A stretch of DNA of 5,367 nt from Gammaproteobacteria bacterium (GTDB lineage Bacteria > Pseudomonadota > Gammaproteobacteria > Arenicellales > Poriferihabitantaceae): positions 1-5,367 of the forward strand of contig VXPI01000168.1 in NCBI GenBank assembly GCA_009839585.1, given 5' to 3'. Of this stretch, positions 1 to 5,367 are shown one piece after another; the first letter of the stretch is position 1, and each line of letters starts with the position of its first letter. The translations under genes and the position numbers were made by a program. The notes beneath the pieces are model-generated. The model had not been told where the DNA came from. It saw only the letters and a list, made by a program, of their open reading frames with translations, and searched no databases.

Positions 1-452
1 TTGATATTCAGATTGCAAACTATGTCCGCGGGAAATTCTGGGAAATCCTGATTGTCTGGGGAGTTACCCTGATTGCGTTTACATTCCTGGGCCTCAATTA
101 CGCCATGCTGTTATCCTTTCTGGTTGGGATTTCAGTATTGATCCCCTATATCGGTGCTGCGGTTGTCACTATTCCAGTAGTACTTTTTGCCTGGGCTCAG
201 TGGGGCTGGTCGTCGGAGCTGATTATACTGACCGTTACCTATCTGGTTATTCAGGCACTGGACGGGAATCTGCTGGTGCCTTTGCTCTTCTCTGACGCGG
301 TGAATCTGCATCCGGTGGCGATCATTGTTGCGGTTCTGGTATTCGGCGGCCTATGGGGGTTGTGGGGAGTGTTTTTTGCCATTCCACTGGCCACGCTGGT
401 AAATGCAATCATTGTTGCCTGGCCAAAATCCCCGCAACATGACAGCTCATGA
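1..452 (+). CDS. perM: AI-2E family transporter / PerM-like permease, C-terminal part (5' end outside window)
   Basis: This is the last 149 residues of a polytopic inner-membrane protein, open from position 3 to the TGA at 450-452. Family-typical stretches visible are IANYVRGK (residues 4-11), [13 protein letters not shown] (40-52), [20 protein letters not shown] (87-106) and the glycine-rich end [19 protein letters not shown] (115-133). Hydrophobic segments lie at about 12-31, 34-67, 72-86 and 104-139, followed by a short polar tail. PerM-type proteins are usually about 350 residues, so roughly 40 percent is here. Members of this superfamily have been linked to export of AI-2 or to ion/proton antiport, but the substrate of PerM-like members is not settled. 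A small zinc-ribbon gene starts 4 bp after the stop, suggesting one operon. The family is secure; the symbol rests on likeness to E. coli PerM from memory. Confidence 0.9.
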   Translation, partial: DIQIANYVRGKFWEILIVWGVTLIAFTFLGLNYAMLLSFLVGISVLIPYIGAAVVTIPVVLFAWAQWGWSSELIILTVTYLVIQALDGNLLVPLLFSDAVNLHPVAIIVAVLVFGGLWGLWGVFFAIPLATLVNAIIVAWPKSPQHDSS

Positions 453-456
453 GAAA

Positions 457-771
457 ATGCTGAAAGTCTATGAGGCCGAGTCGCTGATTGATGCCCAGCT
501 GGTTCTCGACATGCTTGAGAATGTCGATATTCCGGCAATCCTGGTAAACGGCAATTTATCCGGCGGTCTTGGTGAGTTGCCAGTAAGTCCACCGGAGATC
601 TGGATCAAGCGAGATCACGACGAAGAACGGGCATGTCTGGTCATCAGGGATTTTGATATCGCTCAACCACCCTCCGGGGAAATATCATGTGAGAAGTGTG
701 GCGAGAAGAACCCCGAGAGTTTTGAAATCTGCTGGATGTGCCATACCATACTTCTTCCGCAGTCCTCGTAG
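457..771 (+). CDS. DUF2007-type small protein with C-terminal zinc ribbon
   Basis: A 104-residue cytoplasmic protein. The N-terminal part (MLKVYEAESLIDAQLVLDML, then IPAILVN and GGLGELPV, residues 1-43) matches the pattern of DUF2007 proteins, annotated as putative signal-transducing proteins, where a KVY strand precedes a helix and a conserved GELP turn. Residues 78-95 hold CEKC and CWMC, a CxxC-x10-CxxC zinc ribbon, as found at the end of some family members. The ATG at 457 is chosen because family members start just before the KVY strand; an in-frame ATG at 439 would add six residues and overlap the permease by 14 bp. Neither start has a good Shine-Dalgarno site, so translation may be coupled to the upstream gene. 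The stop is 29 bp before the mrcB start, so all three are likely co-transcribed. The molecular function is unknown; the zinc ribbon could mediate protein contacts (inference). Confidence 0.85.
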   Translation: MLKVYEAESLIDAQLVLDMLENVDIPAILVNGNLSGGLGELPVSPPEIWIKRDHDEERACLVIRDFDIAQPPSGEISCEKCGEKNPESFEICWMCHTILLPQSS

Positions 772-800
772 TTCCTTGATCAACTACCCAGCTTTGCTTC

Positions 801-3095
801 TTGAGTCGTAAACCCCGAAAAGTATCCGAAAAGCCATCAGGGCGCCGTAGGGGGCTCATCCGTTCGCTGCTTCCCAGTTTATGTCTGGCACTCCTGTTGG
901 CCGGATCAATTACCCTGCTTTACATAGACACCCAGGTTCGCCACATCATGGATGGCGAAATCCACTCTGAGCCCTCGCATGTTTATGCGCGACCACTGAG
1001 TATCAAGGTAGGTGATCCACTATCGCTTGCGCATCTTTCACGCAAGCTTGACCGCTATGGATATAGCAAGACAAGTCAGATATCCCAGCCCGGGGATTAC
1101 TCAATTGACCAGTCGATGGCTAATCTTTTTATTCGAAAAACCGCCAATGCCAATATTCCGGGACAATCTGCGATACCGGTGGCGATTCAAACCCAATACG
1201 GGCGGGTCGCTGCCATCCGCAATGCGAAGACAGGGCAGCCCTTGAGCAGCATTGCCCTTGAACCGCCAATGATCGGGACCTTGCAACTTGGACCTCATCA
1301 GGATCGTATCCCGCTCAAGCTGCACCAGATGCCGGAGACTCTACTGCATGCCTTGTTAATCATGGAAGACAACAAGTTCAGCGATCATTACGGTGTTGAC
1401 CTGAAAGCCATACTTCGCGCGGCGGTCTCGAACCTGATATCGGGAGAAACCATTCAGGGTGGGAGTACGATTACCCAGCAGCTGGTCAAGAACCTGTTTC
1501 TGAGTCCGGAGAAAACATTCAGGAGAAAGATCAAGGAAGCAGTGTATGCATTAGTGATTGAGTGGCGTTACAGCAAAATCGAGATTCTTGAAGCCTATCT
1601 GAACGAGATTTTTCTGGGCCAATCCGGAAATCGTGCCATACATGGTTTTCCGCTGGCCAGTGAATACTATTTTGGACGGCCAGTCTGGGATTTGAGGCCG
1701 CATGAAGTTGCGCTATTGGTTGGCATCATCTCAGCCCCTTCATACTACAACCCCCATCGTAATCCTGAGCGCGCAATACAAAGACGAAACCTGACGCTTG
1801 GCAAGATGGCGGAATATGGAACACTGACTCCTGAAGCTTCTACTCGATATATGCAACTGCCAATTGGAGTCACTTCCAGAAGGCAGGAAAAACTGAGCGG
1901 CTTTCCGGCGTATTTTGATTATTTGCAGCGCCATCTAAGACTTTTCTATTCGGAAGATATATTGCGTACCAGCGGTCTGGACCTGCACACGACACTGGAT
2001 CTGGACATTCAGCATGCTGCGCAGCATGCGTTAACCCAAACCCTTGATAAACTAGAAATAAGCAGGAAAATAGCGCCGGGTATGTTACAGGGTGCAGTGA
2101 TCGTCGTTGATCCCGCAAGCGGAAGCATCCTTGCTGTGGTCGGGGATCGCAGGGCGAACAATTCAGGATTTAACCGGGCCACTGATATCGAAAGACAAAT
2201 CGGCTCTCTGGTCAAACCGGCCGTTTATCTAACTGCCTTGAAGCCGGATCATGGATACACTTTGGCCAGCCCCCTGCCGGATAGGCCAGTCAGTGTGGTT
2301 CTGGAGGATGGCAGCCGCTGGTCGCCGAAAAATTATGATGAAGAATATCGAGACTCGGTTCCCTTGTACAAGGCCCTGGCACATTCCTATAACCTTCCTA
2401 CTGTGCATCTTGGCATGGCACTGGGTATCGATGAGGTCATCAAGACCCTGAACCAGCTGGGCCTGATCCGTGAGATCAAGCCCTATCCTTCAATGCTACT
2501 TGGTTCCAGTCAGCATAACCTCTTGGAAATGGCACAGGTATATCAGGTTATTGCCAACTCGGGATTACGGGTCCCGCTTCGCGGTTTAACCCAAATCTCA
2601 AATTCCAGGGGAGAGACTATCGCACGGTTTCCGGTCAAGGCCGTTCAAGCAATCCCACAGACGAGCATATGGCTTGTGCATCATGCCCTAAGTCAGAGTG
2701 TCCAGTTCGGAACTGCTTCCAGATTGGGCAGGACCTTCTCGCCAAATCTCAATCTGGCGGGCAAGACCGGCACTACAAACCAGTTTCGGGACAGCTGGTT
2801 TGCAGGATACAGCGGTAATCTACTGGCTGTGATTTGGGTTGGGCGTGACGATAACCGCCCAACCGGGCTGACCGGGTCCGGTGGTGCGATGCGTGTCTGG
2901 GAGGCCATGATGACAAACTTGGATCTGGAAAAAACAACCGGATCGGACGAGGGTAGTTTGCGCTTTGTGCAGATTGATTCCGAAAATGGCTTACTGGCAG
3001 GCAATGAGTGTGCAAATCGAGTAAATCTTCCATTCGCACCCGGTACACAGCCCACTTCCTATTCATCATGCGCCCAGGATGTTCATGATAAATGA
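801..3095 (+). CDS. mrcB: Penicillin-binding protein 1B, bifunctional peptidoglycan glycosyltransferase/transpeptidase
   Basis: A complete 764-residue class A PBP that polymerises lipid II into glycan strands and cross-links the peptides in the periplasm. In order: a basic cytoplasmic tail (1-21), one membrane anchor (about 22-42), a UB2H-like region (about 57-150, where LpoB docks in E. coli), a GT51 domain (about 155-330) and a transpeptidase domain (about 425-700). GT51 motifs are EDNKFSDHYG with catalytic Glu189, GGSTITQQLVKN (220-231), RKIKE (242-246) and KIEILEAYLN (259-268). Transpeptidase motifs are SLVK (nucleophile Ser469, Lys472), SYN (529-531) and KTG (655-657). Cys736 and Cys757 match the C-terminal cysteine pair of E. 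coli PBP1b. The TTG at 801 is chosen because an in-frame stop lies at 777-779 and the first in-frame ATG (codon 50) would remove the anchor; no Shine-Dalgarno is visible. All catalytic residues are present, so it should be active. Confidence 0.97.
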   Translation: MSRKPRKVSEKPSGRRRGLIRSLLPSLCLALLLAGSITLLYIDTQVRHIMDGEIHSEPSHVYARPLSIKVGDPLSLAHLSRKLDRYGYSKTSQISQPGDYSIDQSMANLFIRKTANANIPGQSAIPVAIQTQYGRVAAIRNAKTGQPLSSIALEPPMIGTLQLGPHQDRIPLKLHQMPETLLHALLIMEDNKFSDHYGVDLKAILRAAVSNLISGETIQGGSTITQQLVKNLFLSPEKTFRRKIKEAVYALVIEWRYSKIEILEAYLNEIFLGQSGNRAIHGFPLASEYYFGRPVWDLRPHEVALLVGIISAPSYYNPHRNPERAIQRRNLTLGKMAEYGTLTPEASTRYMQLPIGVTSRRQEKLSGFPAYFDYLQRHLRLFYSEDILRTSGLDLHTTLDLDIQHAAQHALTQTLDKLEISRKIAPGMLQGAVIVVDPASGSILAVVGDRRANNSGFNRATDIERQIGSLVKPAVYLTALKPDHGYTLASPLPDRPVSVVLEDGSRWSPKNYDEEYRDSVPLYKALAHSYNLPTVHLGMALGIDEVIKTLNQLGLIREIKPYPSMLLGSSQHNLLEMAQVYQVIANSGLRVPLRGLTQISNSRGETIARFPVKAVQAIPQTSIWLVHHALSQSVQFGTASRLGRTFSPNLNLAGKTGTTNQFRDSWFAGYSGNLLAVIWVGRDDNRPTGLTGSGGAMRVWEAMMTNLDLEKTTGSDEGSLRFVQIDSENGLLAGNECANRVNLPFAPGTQPTSYSSCAQDVHDK
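2012..2029. repeat. 18-bp perfect palindrome inside mrcB
   Basis: GCATGCTGC (2012-2020) is followed directly by its reverse complement GCAGCATGC (2021-2029). It encodes part of the repeated peptide QHA-A-QHA (residues 404-410) at the linker into the transpeptidase domain. It arises because CAGCATGC, which contains the palindrome GCATGC, occurs twice. Confidence 0.85.
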
Positions 3096-3390
3096 AGGGA
3101 TTGCTGACTGCAATTCGCGTGCAACAAGACCATTTAATTTTCGGCAAATCGCATAAATTCTTGTGTTATATTTACAAGGCAAGTGACAGAAAAGTCGAAT
3201 CAGTCGAACTGGTTGAAGGACATTTGGCCGAAGAAATTCTCATGCGGGCAAAAACCTTGAATACGATTTGATCGTAATGGGGACTCACGGACAGGCAACC
3301 GGCCATGCCTTTATTGTTTATTGTGGAACAATCATTAAACGCGTACTGCATCGGTTCTCAATTCCGACACTGATCGTTCTGCCAGCCCCT
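3092..3390 (+). pseudogene. Universal stress protein (Usp family) remnant, N-terminally truncated and frameshifted
   Basis: From about 3203 the frame beginning at 3092 reads VELVEGHLAEEIL, typical of the middle of Usp proteins. It hits a TGA at 3269-3271. The -1 frame continues the homology at once: NLEYDLIVMGTHGQ, then GTIIKRVLHRFSIPTLIVLP (ending about 3384), which is the nucleotide-binding loop and last strand of the fold. The switch lies in the run of five A at 3250-3254; one more A would restore GCA AAA AAC and a continuous frame. The N-terminal half, including the first strand with its ATP-binding Asp, is absent, since mrcB occupies the space upstream. The G-x2-G-x9-G-[S/T] loop is also spoiled, with 11 residues instead of 9 before GT. 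These three defects point to a dead gene. The 59-codon frame at 3092-3271 overlaps the mrcB stop by ATGA and may still be translated. Confidence 0.72.
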
Positions 3391-3461
3391 TGGCTTGCCA
3401 GTCCAAGTTGGTTCGTATTTGCAGCAAGTCATGGCATCAGGCCGAAAAGAGTCATGACAAC

Positions 3462-3487
3462 GATTACGTCCGCGCACGAACGTAATC
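3462..3487. repeat. Inverted repeat, potential hairpin
   Basis: GATTACGT (3462-3469) and ACGTAATC (3480-3487) are perfect 8-base inverted arms. Inside them, after one C/A mismatch, CG (3471-3472) can pair with CG (3477-3478) around the tetraloop CGCA. No T-run follows on either strand, so it does not look like an intrinsic terminator. It could be an operator-like dyad or the relic of an intergenic repeat. Confidence 0.6.
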
Positions 3488-3528
3488 CAGAAATCATGAA
3501 CGACATGCAAAAGTGCAACGAAACAACG

Positions 3529-3564
3529 TCTGAATTGCTGGTGGCTTCTGAATTGCTGGTGGCT
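3529..3564. repeat. 18-bp perfect tandem duplication (two copies)
   Basis: The unit TCTGAATTGCTGGTGGCT occurs twice with no gap, at 3529-3546 and 3547-3564, with no mismatch. Its length is a multiple of three and it reads SELLVA twice in the open frame that runs on from the Usp remnant. Perfect identity suggests a recent slippage duplication in weakly constrained DNA. Confidence 0.9.
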
Positions 3565-3623
3565 GACATATGCTTCGCTGTCAAACGGCTAACACTTACC
3601 TCGATGTGAAACACGAATCTATC

Positions 3624-3627
3624 AGGA
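3624..3627 (+). promoter_or_regulatory. Ribosome binding site of the HD-domain gene
   Basis: AGGA lies 6 nt before the ATG at 3634 and 9 nt before the adjacent in-frame ATG at 3637. Both spacings are usable, so the site supports this gene start but does not decide between the two codons. Confidence 0.6.
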
Positions 3628-3633
3628 ACTTGA

Positions 3634-4194
3634 ATGATGAAAACGGTTGGTTTTACACGTATGGAGGATGGCACAGTTGAGGATTATGCCCTTCTTTCGG
3701 AATTGGAAGAGCAGTATGTTCGCGAACTTCCTGATCGTTTAATGGATGCCTTATCGAGGCTTCAGAAAACCCTGCCTGGTTATCCCATCACCCGCCTCGA
3801 GCACTCGTTGCAATCTGCTACCCGTGCTTATGATGCAGGTGAACCGGAAGAATTGGTAGTTGCCACCCTGTTGCATGACATTGGTGATGAGCTAGCACCA
3901 GTTGCGCACAGCGAAATGGCCGCGGCGATCCTTCGGCCTTATGTTTCAGAACGCGTGTACTGGATAATCAAGCATCACGGTCTGTTTCAAACCTACTATT
4001 ATCACCATCATCTGGGCCGGGACCGAAACGCAAGAGAAGTATTAAAGGATCATGCCTGGTATCAGGATTGTGTCGACTTCTGTCATAATTATGACCAGAA
4101 CTGCTTCGATCCTGCATTTAAATCACGGGATCTTGAATTTTTTAGGCCGATGCTTGAGCGGGTTTTTTCGAATCCGAAACCCGAGTTTGCCTAA
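3634..4194 (+). CDS. HD-domain protein, PhnZ/MIOX-like putative metal-dependent hydrolase or oxygenase
   Basis: A complete soluble protein of 186 residues with no signal peptide or membrane segment. The HD core reads LEHSLQ (His57), then LLHDIGDELAP (His81, Asp82), AHSE (His92), KHHG (His114, His115) and YDQ (Asp154). That order of H, HD, H, H and D is the ligand pattern of HD proteins binding two metal ions. The LEHSLQ motif followed by HD 24 residues later is reminiscent of PhnZ, an HD-fold mixed-valent diiron oxygenase, rather than of nucleotide phosphohydrolases. Residues 110-131 are unusually rich in His and Tyr (KHHG, TYYYHHHLG). The substrate cannot be read from the sequence, and no phosphonate genes are nearby to support a PhnZ role. 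It has its own ribosome binding site, stands over 500 bp after mrcB, and converges on gyrB with a 10-bp gap. HD membership is secure; the oxygenase reading is a hypothesis. Confidence 0.88.
   Translation: MMKTVGFTRMEDGTVEDYALLSELEEQYVRELPDRLMDALSRLQKTLPGYPITRLEHSLQSATRAYDAGEPEELVVATLLHDIGDELAPVAHSEMAAAILRPYVSERVYWIIKHHGLFQTYYYHHHLGRDRNAREVLKDHAWYQDCVDFCHNYDQNCFDPAFKSRDLEFFRPMLERVFSNPKPEFA
4159..4183. repeat. Inverted repeat at the 3' end of the HD gene
   Basis: CGGGTTT (4159-4165) and AAACCCG (4177-4183) form a 7-bp stem around an 11-base loop, inside the last codons of the HD gene and about 20-45 bases past the gyrB stop on the other strand. The loop can extend the stem if three A are bulged. 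No T-run follows on either strand, so a terminator role is unsupported. Confidence 0.35.
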
Positions 4195-4221
4195 TCCGGT
4201 GTGGCTATACATCCAGATTAG
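4191..4221 (-). repeat. Inverted repeat spanning both convergent stop codons
   Basis: CTAATCCGG (4191-4199) and CCAGATTAG (4213-4221) are inverted arms, 9 bases with one mismatch. In the gyrB-strand RNA that mismatch becomes a G-U pair, giving a 9-bp stem with a 13-base loop. The HD gene TAA (4192-4194) and the gyrB TAG (4205-4207) both fall inside. No T-run follows, so it is at best a weak termination or RNA-end-protecting hairpin. Confidence 0.35.
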
Positions 4222-5367
4222 CGACAGAAAACGCATTTCGGGTAATGAAGTTACGGCGTGGCTCTACCTGGTCACCCATCAGGGTTGTAAATACTTCATC
4301 GGTATCAAAGGCATCGCCAACGGTGACCTTGAGCAGGCGCCGCACTGAGGGGTCCATGGTGGTCTCCCAGAGTTGCTCAGGGTTCATTTCACCCAGACCC
4401 TTGTAGCGCTGGATCATGAATCCTCGTCTGGCCTTTTCCATCATCCAGCCAACTGCTTCATTAAAAACAAGCTTCTCTGGATCTGCATCTCCCCACTTGA
4501 TGCTGACCCGGTTCGATTCATCACAGATATCGCGTACTCTGGCATAGTGCCGCAGTAAGGAGAGATATTCGGAATTTATGAAAAATGACTTTGGAAACAA
4601 ATATATACGATCTGTTGCATACTGAATTCTGGTAACCAGAATACCTTCATCATGCTCGGCTGGCTCTACCGTATAGCGGATTGAGTGCCCAACCTTCCGG
4701 ATCAAATGCTGCTGTAGCATTTCGCAGATTCCATGAAGACGCTCCGGATCGCTGAAATCAACCTCCATAACCGGCTCAATCTGCGATAATGCTTCTAGGG
4801 CATGCCGGTCATACTCGGTAGAGAGCCGTTCGATTTGATTCTGGTTGGCATGTTGGCTGTCGATCAGGGTTTTTAGGTCCTTGTCCCGGATTTCATCGCC
4901 CGATGACGAGATAATGACAGCATTCTGGGACACGATATCCACTAGGAAACCCTGCATTTCACTTTCATCCTTGAGGTATTTTTCACTTTTCTTCTTCGAG
5001 AGTTTAAACAGGGGGGGTTGAGCAATATAGACATGTCCGCGGTTGATCAGTTCTCGCATTTGCCGATAGAAAAAAGTCAACAAAAGGGTACGAATATGCG
5101 ATCCGTCAATGTCGGCATCTGTCATCACTATGACTCTGTGATAGCGTAGCTTGTCGATATCAAAATCCTCATCGAATCCGGTTCCTAGGGCCGTGATCAG
5201 GGTGGTAACCTCTTCGGAACTCAGGATCTTGTCTGCCCTTGCCTTCTCGACATTCAGGATTTTTCCCTTGAGTGGCAATACCGCCTGAAACCGTCGATCC
5301 CGGGCCTGTTTTGCGCTCCACCCTGCTGAATCCCCTTAGACAAGATAAATCTCGAACTTGGTAGTAT
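4205..5367 (-). CDS. gyrB: DNA gyrase subunit B, C-terminal half, with an in-frame stop near the window edge
   Basis: GyrB is the ATPase subunit of gyrase, and its TOPRIM domain carries the metal site for DNA cleavage. This is its C-terminal half, read leftward to the TAG at 4205-4207. From the right edge the translation is KFEIYLV, a stop, then [23 protein letters not shown] and [12 protein letters not shown] (the metal-binding DxD, codons at 5111-5119). A long insert of about 170 residues follows, as in gram-negative GyrB, then [10 protein letters not shown] (4379-4408) and the ending [10 protein letters not shown]. This ending and the insert favour GyrB over ParE. The TAA at 5336-5338 replaces the catalytic Glu of EGDSA (E. 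coli Glu424). The next start-like codon (TTG at 5276-5278) would drop that motif, so it is not a credible true start. Apart from the stop and one Gly-to-Trp change, the product looks intact. The N-terminal ATPase half lies outside the window. Confidence 0.93.
5336..5338 (-). other. In-frame TAA at the gyrB TOPRIM catalytic glutamate codon
   Basis: On the minus strand the codons are TAT CTT GTC TAA GGG GAT TCA GCA, that is YLV-stop-GDSA, where GyrB has YLVEGDSA. A single G-to-T change in GAA gives TAA. The reading frame is the same on both sides, so no indel is involved. Confidence 0.9.

Larger units (their letters stand above)
3391..3633. other. Stretch without a recognisable gene, between the Usp remnant and the HD gene
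   Basis: The frame carrying the end of the Usp homology stays open to a TGA at 3607-3609, but its product after about 3390 (ASPSWFVFAASHG and onward) resembles no family I know and has no expected motifs. The stretch holds a palindrome GTCATGAC at 3451-3458, a hairpin-forming inverted repeat at 3462-3487 and an 18-bp tandem duplication at 3529-3564. The last few bases carry the ribosome binding site of the HD gene. Any promoter for that gene would be expected here, but I see no convincing -35/-10 pair. Confidence 0.5.

Noticed and set aside
251..592. Opposite-strand open frame of 113 codons over the permease end and the DUF2007 gene
   Set aside because: It spans two well-supported genes on the other strand and its product has a low-complexity, unstructured look.
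776..783. Palindrome TTGATCAA before the mrcB start
   Set aside because: An 8-bp palindrome is expected by chance in a window of this size and it is not placed at a recognisable promoter.
3096..3145. Possible terminator after mrcB
   Set aside because: Only a 4-bp TGCA stem was found and the following T-rich stretch is interrupted; not a convincing intrinsic terminator.
2693..3147. Two opposite-strand open frames of 120 and 124 codons over the 3' end of mrcB
   Set aside because: They lie opposite the strongly conserved KTG region of PBP1b, resemble no family, and are explained by codon bias of the real gene.
3167..3172. Possible extended -10 promoter (TG-T-TATATT) inside the Usp remnant frame
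   Set aside because: No -35 hexamer at 16-18 bp, and AT-rich matches like this are common by chance; too weak to list.
3268..3609. A free-standing 113-codon gene starting at TTG 3268
   Set aside because: The homology begins upstream of this codon in the same frame and before that in another frame, and the last 70 codons match nothing; it is better read as part of the decayed Usp gene.
5012..5024. Run of seven G in the gyrB region as a possible frameshift site
   Set aside because: The gyrB frame is continuous and well conserved on both sides of the run, reading AQPPLF as in other GyrB proteins.
4205..5278. A shortened GyrB starting at the TTG at 5276-5278
   Set aside because: It would lack the EGDSA motif and most of the protein; homology runs on upstream of this codon to the window edge.

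Overview
The window reads as chromosomal DNA of a gram-negative proteobacterium, most likely a gammaproteobacterium. The basis is a class A penicillin-binding protein of the PBP1b type, with a UB2H-like region and the two C-terminal cysteines seen in E. coli PBP1b. It also carries a GyrB with the long insert typical of gram-negative GyrB and a PerM-like AI-2E family permease. No phage, transposon, CRISPR, tRNA or rRNA signal was seen. I cannot name the genus.

Layout, left to right: (1) positions 1-452 (+), the C-terminal part of a PerM/AI-2E family membrane protein, cut by the window edge; (2) 457-771 (+), a small DUF2007-type protein ending in a four-cysteine zinc ribbon; (3) 801-3095 (+), complete mrcB (PBP1b) from a TTG start; (4) 3092 to about 3390 (+), a decayed universal stress protein (Usp) lacking its N-terminal half and frameshifted in a run of five A; (5) about 3391-3633, no recognised gene, but a hairpin-forming inverted repeat and an 18-bp tandem duplication; (6) 3634-4194 (+), a complete HD-domain protein resembling the PhnZ/MIOX-type diiron oxygenases; (7) 4205-5367 (-), the C-terminal half of gyrB, converging on the HD gene with a 10-bp gap and cut by the right edge.

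The first three genes are tightly packed (4-bp and 29-bp gaps) and on one strand, so they are probably co-transcribed. The products are a membrane permease, a small zinc-ribbon protein and the main peptidoglycan synthase, which suggests an envelope theme, but no functional link is shown by the sequence. gyrB often sits in the dnaA-dnaN-recF-gyrB cluster, so the replication origin may lie beyond the right edge; this is inference.

The most striking oddity is in gyrB. The codon for the catalytic TOPRIM glutamate (EGDSA motif) reads TAA, and six codons further on a normally invariant glycine reads TGG (Trp), although the rest of the gene looks fully conserved. Both lie within 50 bases of the window end, so a sequence error is the leading explanation. 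I saw no convincing new biological system; the most interesting real items are the gyrB lesion, the Usp remnant joined to mrcB by an ATGA overlap, and the HD protein.
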